DNA of 64,000 bases from Candidatus Roseilinea sp. (GTDB lineage: Bacteria > Chloroflexota > Anaerolineae > J036 > Brachytrichaceae). The translations under genes were made by a program, and so were the position numbers. The stretch covers positions 4,462,001 to 4,526,000 of the forward strand of contig AP024676.1 in assembly GCA_025998955.1 (NCBI GenBank), read 5' to 3'. The notes beneath the pieces are model-generated. The model was not told where the DNA came from. It ran no database searches and saw only the letters and a list, made by a program, of their open reading frames with translations. This document shows positions 1-7,642 of the stretch, one piece after another. Every line of letters starts with the position of its first letter. The first letter of the stretch is position 1.

Positions 1-2
1 AC

Positions 3-1202
3 CCCCGTTGTGAGCTTTGGCGCCCCAATGCCTTCGGCGAAGGTCACGGCTGGTTCTCGAACATGTGGGTGTTCACTCAGGGCGGCGAGCCGCGCAACAC
101 AGGCTTCATGTCGGGGTATTTCGATCTGGGGTGGGGCGAGGGGATTGCGGTCGAGATCGTGACTGCCCTCACGCGGCATTGGCGGCGGACGGGGCGCACA
201 GATCTGCTCACCTATGTAGATGAGATCACGCGCAACATGGCGCGATTTCGCCGCAGCGGTGATGATGAGGGCGCTGCAGCCTACTATGATCGCTCTAACG
301 GACAGGCGTTTTTCGACTTCAATGGGCACGACCACATCTGGACTCACTCGTTGGGCCATATCGGTGCACAGTTGATTCAAGCTTACATAGATAACCCGGC
401 CTATCCCAGGCCGGAGATTCGAGCGGAGTGGCTGAAGGTGGCGGCGTCCTGCGCTGCTTTCCTTGCGCAGCAACAGCGAGAAAATGGCGACGTTCCGGAC
501 CTGCTGGATCGAGACAACCACGATATCAACACAACGAACCGTCGGGCCGCGGCACGCGCCGTGATCTGCGGGTTGTGGACTGCGCTGGCACAGATAACCA
601 ACAAGCGCAGCTATCTCGACCGCGCGTTGAGGCTGGCTCATGCAGTCGCTCCCGAGATTGAGGCCTACACATTTAACAATCAGATGATTGATGCGCAGAC
701 TGCGCCTTGTGCGGTCACTGACGGCGAGAGCGCCTTTTACGTACTCGAAGGTTTGGTGCCTTTGTATGAAGCGACGAAAGACGAGATGGTGTTGCACTTA
801 TGCGAACGGGCAGCGGCGTTCGGCATCAGTTGGATTTACTTCTTTGATGTGCCACGCGCCTATCGCGGCATCGCGCGGGGAGGCCAGGTGTGCCGAATGC
901 CCGACTTTCCGTTGCTCTTTCCGGGCGGCACGGCCAAAGGCGTGGAACCTTTGCTCCGCCTGTCCAAAGCGACTGGAGATCGCTTCTATGAACAAATGGC
1001 CGGCGAGATGGTTGTGTTCATCAGCAACTACCAAATTGATCAACCTGACAAGCCCTGGCATGGCGGCATTGTGCACGCTATGGATCAAAGCGCTGGCAAA
1101 CATTGGGGGCCTGGCAAGCTTGGACAAGTGGATTCCGGCATGTCAACGGGCAACAGTTTGGCAGCGTTGGAATACTGGCTGTTGACCTCGCATATAGCTT
1201 GA
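3..1202 (+). CDS. Six-hairpin-glycosidase-like (alpha/alpha)-barrel protein, 5' truncated
   Basis: The frame is open to the left edge of the window, so the N-terminus is missing; the first internal ATG is at 63. The roughly 400 visible residues are helical, with repeated Trp/His/Asp-rich turns (GEGHGWF near the start, then HDHIWTHSLGH, DRDNHDINTTNRR and a C-terminal STGNSLAALEYW). This is the look of (alpha/alpha)6-barrel glycoside hydrolases and lyases such as GH127-like or unsaturated uronyl hydrolases. No family-defining catalytic motif could be assigned. It lies just upstream of the SorC-headed sugar operon, so a role in glycan breakdown is likely, but the substrate is unknown. Confidence 0.6.
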   Translation, partial: PRCELWRPNAFGEGHGWFSNMWVFTQGGEPRNTGFMSGYFDLGWGEGIAVEIVTALTRHWRRTGRTDLLTYVDEITRNMARFRRSGDDEGAAAYYDRSNGQAFFDFNGHDHIWTHSLGHIGAQLIQAYIDNPAYPRPEIRAEWLKVAASCAAFLAQQQRENGDVPDLLDRDNHDINTTNRRAAARAVICGLWTALAQITNKRSYLDRALRLAHAVAPEIEAYTFNNQMIDAQTAPCAVTDGESAFYVLEGLVPLYEATKDEMVLHLCERAAAFGISWIYFFDVPRAYRGIARGGQVCRMPDFPLLFPGGTAKGVEPLLRLSKATGDRFYEQMAGEMVVFISNYQIDQPDKPWHGGIVHAMDQSAGKHWGPGKLGQVDSGMSTGNSLAALEYWLLTSHIA

Positions 1203-1230
1203 CATCGCCCTTGCTACAAATTATTATTTG

Positions 1231-1257
1231 TTAGAGCAATTGCTCAAAATTTGAGCA
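1231..1257. promoter_or_regulatory. Palindromic operator upstream of the SorC operon
   Basis: Two overlapping palindromes lie in the 76-bp gap before the operon: GAGCAATTGCTC (1234-1245, perfect) and TGCTCAAAATTTGAGCA (1241-1257, near-perfect). TGCTCA/TGAGCA half-sites are the kind bound by SorC/DeoR-type sugar regulators, and the SorC gene starts 240 bp downstream. The surrounding sequence is unusually A+T-rich for this genome. I infer an autoregulatory operator; no binding data exist. Confidence 0.55.
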
Positions 1258-1278
1258 GATGATCAATTTGACCCAGAG

Positions 1279-1500
1279 ATGACGATGAGAGGCACACTCT
1301 CTTTACCAACTGCGAACGAACGAGCCAGTCATTTGGTCACGACTGCACATCGCAATGCTTCCGACGTGACCTTGCGCGAATGGAGTGAGCAATTCCATCG
1401 GGATGGATATCTCTTTTCATCGGAGTATCTCACGCCTGGGTTGTGCGCCGAGTTGATCGCCGATCGGCTACATAGCGAGATCAATGGGAGTGATAGATGA
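1279..1500 (+). pseudogene. N-terminal remnant of a phytanoyl-CoA dioxygenase (PhyH) family protein
   Basis: A 73-codon frame whose second half (FHRDGYLFSSEYLTPGLCAELIADRL) resembles the N-terminal helix-strand of PhyH-family Fe(II)/2-oxoglutarate oxygenases. The rest of the ~250-300-residue fold, including the HxD...H iron site, is absent: the frame stops at the TGA overlapping the ATG of the SorC gene. A GGGAG at 1486-1490 within it serves as ribosome binding site for the next gene. It is most likely a deletion remnant kept as the operon leader. A genuine short peptide cannot be excluded. Confidence 0.5.
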
Positions 1501-2525
1501 TGCGTCCCTCGACCAGCCCAACCAATAGTTTGAACACTCGCGCTAACCAAGTCGACGACTCAGTGGACGAGATCAATCCGGACATTGAGCTCCTCACTCG
1601 CGTCGCCTCGATGTATTACCTGGACGACGCCACGCAACAAGAGATCGCGCTGGCGCTCGGCCTATCCCGCCCCAAAGTGGGCCGACTGCTCAAGAAGGCC
1701 AAGGAGGAGGGCATCGTTGAGATCACCGTGCGCACTCATCCGGCCCTGAGCATGCAGCTTGAGCGCGCGCTCACCGAGCGATTCGGGTTGCGCCAAGCCA
1801 TGCTCGTCAGCGATCAGCGCGATCCCGATGCGCAACGCGCCCAGGTCGCGCGCATGGTCGCCAATTTCCTTGTGCGCAATTTGCGTGATGGGCACGCCGT
1901 TGCAGTCGGGATGGGACGCAACGTCGGCGCCGTGCCCGACCACGTAATTGACGCCGCGCCTCGCAAGTGCACGTTCATCAGCGCGATGGGCGGGTCGCCC
2001 CATGTTGGCCAGCCCATCAACCCAAACGACATCTGCCGCCGGCTGGCTGAACGCTTCGGTGGCTATGCGGAGGTTCTGTACGCCCCCGCCTATGCCGATA
2101 GCCGCGCCATGCGCGATTCGATCATGGGTCACGACGATGTCCGCCAGTCGCTCGATCACGCGCGCCGGGCCGATTTTGCCCTGGTGGGAATCGGCGATGC
2201 GCGAGACGACAGTGCGGTGGTGCAGATGGGCTGCTTCACTGCGCGTGAGATGAGGCAGATGCGCCACTCAGGCGCGGTGGGCGACATCCTGGGCTGTTTC
2301 TTCAACCTTGATGGGACGCCGGTGGCCGACAACATGCTCAATCGTACGGTCGGCCTCAGTCCCGACGACCTGCGCAAAATTCCATGCGTGATCGCCGTGG
2401 CGAGCGAGACGGGCAAGAGTATGGCTATCTTGGGCGCGTTGCGCTCCGGCATCGTGAACGTGCTGGCAACGAGCATCGGCAACGCGCGCAGCGTCTTGGA
2501 ACTGGCCGACGGGGTGCGCCCATGA
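1497..2525 (+). CDS. SorC/DeoR-family sugar-binding transcriptional regulator
   Basis: A 342-residue protein with an N-terminal helix-turn-helix (about residues 42-75, ATQQEIALALGLSRPKVGRLL) and a C-terminal sugar-phosphate effector domain (about 80-340) containing VAVGMGRNVGAV and FALVGIGDA. Length and architecture match SorC regulators, which bind a phosphosugar and control the adjacent catabolic operon. ATG 1497 is favoured by GGGAG six bases upstream; ATG 1500 is the alternative. Its stop overlaps the kinase start (ATGA), so regulator and enzymes are co-translated. The likely target is the palindrome at 1231-1257. Confidence 0.9.
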   Translation: MMRPSTSPTNSLNTRANQVDDSVDEINPDIELLTRVASMYYLDDATQQEIALALGLSRPKVGRLLKKAKEEGIVEITVRTHPALSMQLERALTERFGLRQAMLVSDQRDPDAQRAQVARMVANFLVRNLRDGHAVAVGMGRNVGAVPDHVIDAAPRKCTFISAMGGSPHVGQPINPNDICRRLAERFGGYAEVLYAPAYADSRAMRDSIMGHDDVRQSLDHARRADFALVGIGDARDDSAVVQMGCFTAREMRQMRHSGAVGDILGCFFNLDGTPVADNMLNRTVGLSPDDLRKIPCVIAVASETGKSMAILGALRSGIVNVLATSIGNARSVLELADGVRP

Positions 2526-3502
2526 GTCAACGACCTGATCAGCGCAGCCTGGATGTGCTGTGCGCCGGCATCTTGGTGGCCGACGTCTTCATCCCGCCGT
2601 TGCCGCACCTGCCGCGTGCGGGTGAGCTGATGGCGACCGGCGACTTCCTCACCGATTCGGGCGGCTGCGCGGCGAATGTCGCCACCTGTCTGGCCAAGCT
2701 CGGCGTCTCGGTCGGTGTCGCCGGCAAAGTGGGTGACGATCTATTCGGCGAGTTCATTCGGCGCGACCTGGCTCTTAAACACGTAGACGTGACTGGCATC
2801 AAATGCTCGGCCATGCACGGCACATCGAAGACCGTGATCTTGCCCGTGACCGGCGAAGACCGGCGCTACGTACATACCTTCGGCGCGAACGCGGATTTCC
2901 GCGCCAGCGATGTTGACCGCGATCAACTGACGCGGTCGCGCGTGTTTTACCTCGGTGGGTATCTCGTCCTGCCCGAACTGGATCAGACAAGCTTAAGCGA
3001 ACTCTTTCACTTAGCGCGTGCTCATGGCGCGCAGACGGTGCTCGACGTGGTCGTGCCGGCGGGATCGCCCGCGTCGCTCGATTTGCTGGCCGATGTTCTG
3101 CCGCATGTGGATTACTTCCTGCCGAATGACGAAGAGGCCGAGCAGCTGACTGGCGAAGGCGAGCCGCACCGGCAGGCGCAGCGATTTCTGGATGCGGGTT
3201 GCGGCACAGCTGTCATCACGCTGGGCCACCGTGGTGTGTTGCTTATGAATCGCCAACAGACGATTCGGGCAAGCGCGTTTGCAGTAGACGTGATTGACGC
3301 GTCCGGCGCGGGCGATGCCTTTGCCGGCGGATTGATCGCGGGTCTTTTGGAGGGATGGGATGTGGTGCGCATAGTGCGCTTCGCCAGCGCGATCGGCGCT
3401 TCGGCATGCACAGCGCTTGGCTGCAACGCCGGTCTCTTCACCCGCGCGCAGGCCGATGCATTCATGAACACGCACCGCTTGGAGATAACAGCGATTCATT
3501 AA
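2522..3502 (+). CDS. PfkB-family carbohydrate kinase
   Basis: A 326-residue ribokinase-fold ATP-dependent sugar kinase. The N-terminal substrate motif (SGGCAANVATCLAKLG, ~46-61) and the C-terminal PfkB signature DASGAGDAFAGG (~259-270, with the catalytic Asp in GAGD) are intact. The ATG overlaps the SorC stop as ATGA. Substrate cannot be read from sequence. In this operon, next to a mannose/lyxose isomerase and ketose-phosphate aldolases, fructose or another ketose (fructokinase or 1-phosphofructokinase-like) is the natural guess. The following gene starts 31 bp downstream. Confidence 0.9.
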   Translation: MSQRPDQRSLDVLCAGILVADVFIPPLPHLPRAGELMATGDFLTDSGGCAANVATCLAKLGVSVGVAGKVGDDLFGEFIRRDLALKHVDVTGIKCSAMHGTSKTVILPVTGEDRRYVHTFGANADFRASDVDRDQLTRSRVFYLGGYLVLPELDQTSLSELFHLARAHGAQTVLDVVVPAGSPASLDLLADVLPHVDYFLPNDEEAEQLTGEGEPHRQAQRFLDAGCGTAVITLGHRGVLLMNRQQTIRASAFAVDVIDASGAGDAFAGGLIAGLLEGWDVVRIVRFASAIGASACTALGCNAGLFTRAQADAFMNTHRLEITAIH

Positions 3503-3533
3503 GCGCCGCTCAGCATCAGCACTCGCCGACAAG

Positions 3534-4429
3534 ATGACAATCGTCTCACTCAACCAGTTGTTCGCTCACGCTGCGCGCGGTGGCTACGCCCTGGGCTACT
3601 TCGAGGCGTGGGACAGTTATTCACTCGAAGCGGTGCTCGAAGCAGCCGAGGCCGAGCGTTCGCCCGTCATTCTGGGTTTTGGCTGCATGATGGTGGATGA
3701 CGCGTGGCTGGAAGGCGGTGGTATCGAGGTGCTCGGACGAATTGGTCGCGTCGTGGCGGAAAGAGCGAGGGTGCCACGGCCCTGTTGTTGAATGAGGCGC
3801 GGACCTACGCACAAGCCATGCGCGGCATGGACGTCGGGTTCAACGCTGTGATGATGGACTCGTCATCTTGGTCGTGGGAAGACAGCGTAGCGCGCACATC
3901 CCAGCTCGTGCGCGAGGCGCATGCGCGCGGCGTCGCGGTCGAGGCTGAGTTGGGCCGGCTGCCCAATGCGACCGCGGATGGTATTGACGATGCCACTGCC
4001 TCGCTGACCGATCCAGACCAGGCGGCCCAGTTCGTCGCACACACCGGTGTAGATTGCCTGGCGGTGTCCATCGGCAACGTGCACCTGCTGACTGGTTCCG
4101 ATGCGCCCGTGGATCTGACCCTCCTCGGCCGCATCCACAACCGGGTGCGCGTGCCGCTGGTCATTCACGGCGGCACGAGCTTCCCACCCTCTGCTGTGCC
4201 GCAGGCGATCCAGTCCGGCGTGCTGAAGTTCAACGTTGGCACGGGGTTGAAGCGTGCCTTCTTTGATGGCTTGCGCGAAGCGGTGCAGGAGTTGCCGGTG
4301 CACGTCAACGTGCACGACGTGCTCGGCTCGCACAAGGCGACCGATGTAATGCACAGGGGCAAGGCGCGCATGCGGGACAAGGTGCGCGAATTAATGCGAC
4401 TGTTTGGGAGCAGTGGAAAGCATGAATGA
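3534..4429 (+). pseudogene. Class II (fructose/tagatose-bisphosphate) aldolase-family protein, frameshifted
   Basis: Residues 1-80 read from 3534 (MTIVSLNQLFAHAARGGYALG...). The frame then stops at 3791, while the rest of the fold continues in another frame to 4429 (TALLLNEA... VEAELGRLPNA... AVSIGNVHLL... VIHGGTSFP... FNVGTGLK). Joining them needs one extra base after GTGCC near 3774, giving VPTALLLNEA. The usual HLDHG segment (zinc-ligand His and catalytic Asp) is replaced by LLNEA, while the Glu and two later His positions are kept. This is therefore a divergent member, possibly with altered chemistry. The single-base lesion could be a consensus error or real inactivation. The stop overlaps the E1-alpha start by 8 bp. 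Confidence 0.75.
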
Positions 4430-5396
4430 ATTTAACGGACTTGATTCGGATAAATTACATTCGCTATATCGGCGACTATTGCTGTTGCGGCGCTTCGAGG
4501 AGCGCGTATACACCAACTTTTTGCAGGGCGAAATTCCCGGAACCGTCCACCAATACAACGGGCAGGAAGCCGTTGCTGTGGGCATCTGCGATCACCTACG
4601 GCCGATTGATTGGATCACCTCGACCCACCGCCCGCACGGCCACGCGTTGGCCAAGGGCATCTCGGCCCGCCGTGTGATGGCTGAGCTGTATGGTAAGGTC
4701 ACCGGCTGCTGCAATGGCAAGGGCGGCTCGATGCATGTGGGCGATCCCAGCGTCGGTATGTTGCCGGCCATCGCCATCGTCGGCGGCGGCAATAGCGTGG
4801 TCATCGGTCTGGGCCTGGCCTACAAGCTGCGCCGGACCGACCAGGTGGCCGTGTGTTTCTTCGGCGAGGGCGCGACAAATGAAGGCGCCTTTCACGAGAG
4901 CATGAACTTCGCCGCCGTGCAACGCTTGCCGGTCGTGTTTGTGTGCGAGAACAATCTGTACGGCGCGTCCACGCCATATCACCAGGTTTCGCTTGTCAGT
5001 GACGTGGCCGCGCGCGCGTGCGCCTACGGCGTCGCCAGCCAGATTGTGGACGGCATGGACGTGCTGGCCGTGCACAAGGCGGGGGGGGGGGAGGCCATCG
5101 CGTTGGCGCGTGCCGGCCGCGGCCCGATCCTGCTGGAATGCAAGACCTATCGCTACATCGGCCACAGCCGTAGCGACGCGCGCGGCTACCGCACCAAGGA
5201 CGAAGAAGCTGAGTGGAAGCAGAAAGACCCCATCCCGCGCCTGGGCAACGCCTTAATCGCGGCTGGGCTGTCCGACGAGGCAACGCTCGCGCGCATTGCC
5301 CAATCGGTTGAGGCTGAGTTGGATGATGCCGTCGAGTTCGCCCGCGCGTCACCTGATGCCGCGCCGGAGCAAGCACTAGAGGACGTATATGCCTGA
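4422..5396 (+). CDS. 2-oxoacid dehydrogenase E1 component, alpha subunit (pyruvate/acetoin type)
   Basis: A 324-residue thiamine-diphosphate-dependent E1-alpha. The TPP/Mg motif GEGATNEGAFHE...ENN spans about residues 148-178; the GGSMHVGD loop (~101-108) and the phosphorylation-loop-like YIGHSRSDARGYRTKDE are typical of PdhA/AcoA. ATG 4422 is preferred over an in-frame TTG at 4404 because GGGAG lies upstream and the N-terminus then matches the family. It forms an alpha2beta2 enzyme with the next gene, decarboxylating a 2-oxoacid and acylating E2 lipoate. An 11-G run at 5081-5091 encodes a Gly-Gly-Gly bulge not expected in the family. Confidence 0.9.
   Translation: MNEFNGLDSDKLHSLYRRLLLLRRFEERVYTNFLQGEIPGTVHQYNGQEAVAVGICDHLRPIDWITSTHRPHGHALAKGISARRVMAELYGKVTGCCNGKGGSMHVGDPSVGMLPAIAIVGGGNSVVIGLGLAYKLRRTDQVAVCFFGEGATNEGAFHESMNFAAVQRLPVVFVCENNLYGASTPYHQVSLVSDVAARACAYGVASQIVDGMDVLAVHKAGGGEAIALARAGRGPILLECKTYRYIGHSRSDARGYRTKDEEAEWKQKDPIPRLGNALIAAGLSDEATLARIAQSVEAELDDAVEFARASPDAAPEQALEDVYA
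5081..5091. repeat. 11-base G homopolymer inside the E1-alpha gene
   Basis: Eleven consecutive G on the plus strand encode part of Ala-Gly-Gly-Gly-Glu. The reading frame is intact on both sides as given. Runs this long are slippage-prone in replication and error-prone in sequencing; a one-base change would truncate E1-alpha. Confidence 0.9.
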
Positions 5397-6459
5397 AACA
5401 ATGCAAACTGTTAGCCTCGGCGCAACCGCCCTTCCCAACGTAGCTGAGCGCCGGCTTACTATCGCTGAGGCGCTGCGCGAAGCCATTGCCGAGGAGATGC
5501 AGCGCGACCCAGACGTGTTTCTGATCGGCGAAGACATTGGCATCCCCGGCGGCTTTGGTGGCGCGTTTGGGGTGTATCTGGGCCTGCCCGAGAAGTTCGG
5601 GCACGAGCGCATCATTGATACGCCGATCAGCGAGAAAGCCATCGCCGGCGCGGCTATCGGCGCGGCACTGATGGGTATGCGCCCAATCGCCGACATGCAG
5701 TATGCGGACTTTCTGTTCGAGTGCATGGACGAACTGGTCAACCAGGCCGCCAAGATGCGCTACATGTCGGGCGGCAAGCTCAAAGTGCCGATGGTGATGC
5801 GCGCACCCGTCGGCACGACCAACCGCGGCGCGCAGCACGACCAATGCCCCGAGAGCTTCTTCATGCACGTGCCGGGCTTGAAGGTCGTGTGCGTGTCAGA
5901 TGCTTATACCGCTAAGGGCATCTTGAAGAGCGCCGTGCGCGACGACAACCCGGTGCTGATCTTCGAGCACAAGTTGCTCTATGGCAGCAAGGGTCGGCAA
6001 TCGGCCGGCGGACTTGACCTCACCGCACACGTGCCGCCGGAGGAATATCTCTTGCCGCTGGACAAGGCGGTGGTCAAGCGCGAAGGTAACGACGTTACGA
6101 TCGTCGCCACGCACCTGAGCTTGTATCGCGCGCTGGCGGCGGCTGAGGTGTTGGCGCAGGAAGGCATCTCGTGCGAGGTGATTGACCCTATCTCTTTGTT
6201 GCCGTTGGACACGGAGACGCTGTGGTCATCGGTGCGCAAGACCGGCCGGTTAGCGATTGTGCACGAGGACACGCTGACGGGCGGGTGGGGAGCCGAAGTT
6301 GCCGCGCGCGCGGCCGATGAATGCCTATTCTCGTTGCAAGCGCCGATCAAACGCATCGCGACCTACGACGTGCCCCTGCCCTTCGCGCCGATATTGGAGC
6401 AGGCTGTCGTGCCGACGGTCGAACGGATCATCATGACGATTCGAACGATGTGTGAGTAA
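5389..6459 (+). CDS. 2-oxoacid dehydrogenase E1 component, beta subunit
   Basis: A 356-residue E1-beta. The N-terminal pyrimidine-binding part has the family motifs LTIAEALREAIAEEM, GEDIGIPGG and DTPISEKAIAGAAIGAA; the C-terminal transketolase domain contains CEVIDPISLLPLD and VHEDTLTGGWGAEVAA. The gene overlaps E1-alpha by 8 bp, so the subunits are coupled. Partner of E1-alpha in TPP-dependent decarboxylation of pyruvate, acetoin or another 2-oxoacid. A second, unlinked E1-beta paralogue lies at 54109-55092. Substrate is not resolved by sequence alone. Confidence 0.92.
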   Translation: MPETMQTVSLGATALPNVAERRLTIAEALREAIAEEMQRDPDVFLIGEDIGIPGGFGGAFGVYLGLPEKFGHERIIDTPISEKAIAGAAIGAALMGMRPIADMQYADFLFECMDELVNQAAKMRYMSGGKLKVPMVMRAPVGTTNRGAQHDQCPESFFMHVPGLKVVCVSDAYTAKGILKSAVRDDNPVLIFEHKLLYGSKGRQSAGGLDLTAHVPPEEYLLPLDKAVVKREGNDVTIVATHLSLYRALAAAEVLAQEGISCEVIDPISLLPLDTETLWSSVRKTGRLAIVHEDTLTGGWGAEVAARAADECLFSLQAPIKRIATYDVPLPFAPILEQAVVPTVERIIMTIRTMCE

Positions 6460-6463
6460 AAAC

Positions 6464-7642
6464 ATGCCACATCAATTGCGTATGCCCTCGCTTGGGCAAA
6501 CCACCGACGAGTTGCGCATCACGGCGTGGCTCAAGGCCGAAGGCGACGCCATCGCGCTCGCTGAACCCATCCTTGAAGTGGAGACCGACAAGGCGGTCCT
6601 GCAAGTCGAGTCGAGCTACGCTGGAACGCTGCTCAAGATTCTTCACCACGCGGGTGAGGTCGTCCCGGCGGGTGAACCGATCGCTGTCATCGGGCAGGCC
6701 GGCGAAGCGATCGCTTTGGACTCAGTTTCGCCAACGCAACCGATTGATGCAGCTCAGCAACCCAACCCACCTGCGGTGCCTGCCACTGCTGGCAGCGACC
6801 AAGTGCTGGCCACGCCCATCGCGCGCAAGATGGCGAAGGAGCTCGGCCTCGACCTGAGAGCGATCCAAGGCAGTGGCCCAGGCGGCCGTATTGAAAGACG
6901 AGACGTTGAGGCATGGGTAGCTGCCAACGCCGCTACGCCTGCAAAGCATAATATTGTACGGGACGATGGCGCTGGCCACGGGGCCGTGCCGCGCCATCGC
7001 CAGATCATCGCCCAACGCCTGACGCGCTCGGTCCAGACCATCCCGCAGATCACCTTGAACATGACCGTGGATGCACGCGCGGCGCGCTCGCTCGTCGCGG
7101 CAAGACGCGCCGCCGGGTTGGCAGGCCTGACCGTCACGCATCTGCTGTTACAGGCCGTGGCGCGCGCGCTGCGGGCTCAGCCACTCATGAACCGAGTGTG
7201 GCAGCCGGATGGACCAACCTTCCGGCGATTGGCACGCACGGATGTCGGGCTGGCGGTGGCCAGCGATGACAACCTGCTCGTCGTTACGCTGCCCGAGCCG
7301 GATCGGCTCGACCTGGCCGCGCTTGTGCGTGTGGCGGACGAAGCGATTCAACGCGCGCGCAAAGGCGCATTATCCCAGGCAGATGTGGCGCCGACCGCGA
7401 TCACGATCAGCAACCTGGGCATGTATCACGTGGATAGCTTCCAGGCCATCGTCGACCCCGATCAAAGCATGATCCTGGCAGTGGGACGGATCGCCGATCA
7501 GATTGTCGCCATCGAAGGCGGCATTTACATCGTGCCGCAGATGACGCTGAGCCTGAGCGTAGATCATCGCGTCGCCGACGGCGCTGCGGCCGCCAAATTT
7601 CTCAAAGCCATCTGCGATGACCTGGAGCGAATCAACGCATGA
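6464..7642 (+). CDS. Dihydrolipoamide acyltransferase (E2) of the 2-oxoacid dehydrogenase complex
   Basis: A 392-residue E2 with three domains: lipoyl domain (1-80, lipoyl Lys at ~43 in VETDKAVLQVES), peripheral-subunit-binding domain (~114-151, ATPIARKMAKELG...GPGGRI) and catalytic acyltransferase domain (~165-392) with the C-terminal active-site block DHRVADG (His ~368, Asp ~372). ATG 6464 starts MPHQLRMPSLGQT, matching the family; a GTG at 6452 is the alternative and overlaps the E1-beta stop. Transfers the acyl group from E1 to CoA. No E3 (lipoamide dehydrogenase) gene follows; the mannosidase starts on the E2 stop (ATGA). Confidence 0.92.
   Translation: MPHQLRMPSLGQTTDELRITAWLKAEGDAIALAEPILEVETDKAVLQVESSYAGTLLKILHHAGEVVPAGEPIAVIGQAGEAIALDSVSPTQPIDAAQQPNPPAVPATAGSDQVLATPIARKMAKELGLDLRAIQGSGPGGRIERRDVEAWVAANAATPAKHNIVRDDGAGHGAVPRHRQIIAQRLTRSVQTIPQITLNMTVDARAARSLVAARRAAGLAGLTVTHLLLQAVARALRAQPLMNRVWQPDGPTFRRLARTDVGLAVASDDNLLVVTLPEPDRLDLAALVRVADEAIQRARKGALSQADVAPTAITISNLGMYHVDSFQAIVDPDQSMILAVGRIADQIVAIEGGIYIVPQMTLSLSVDHRVADGAAAAKFLKAICDDLERINA

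Noticed and set aside
4996-5868. 290-codon minus-strand frame across the E1 genes
   Set aside because: Antisense shadow of two clearly coding genes; low-complexity translation.
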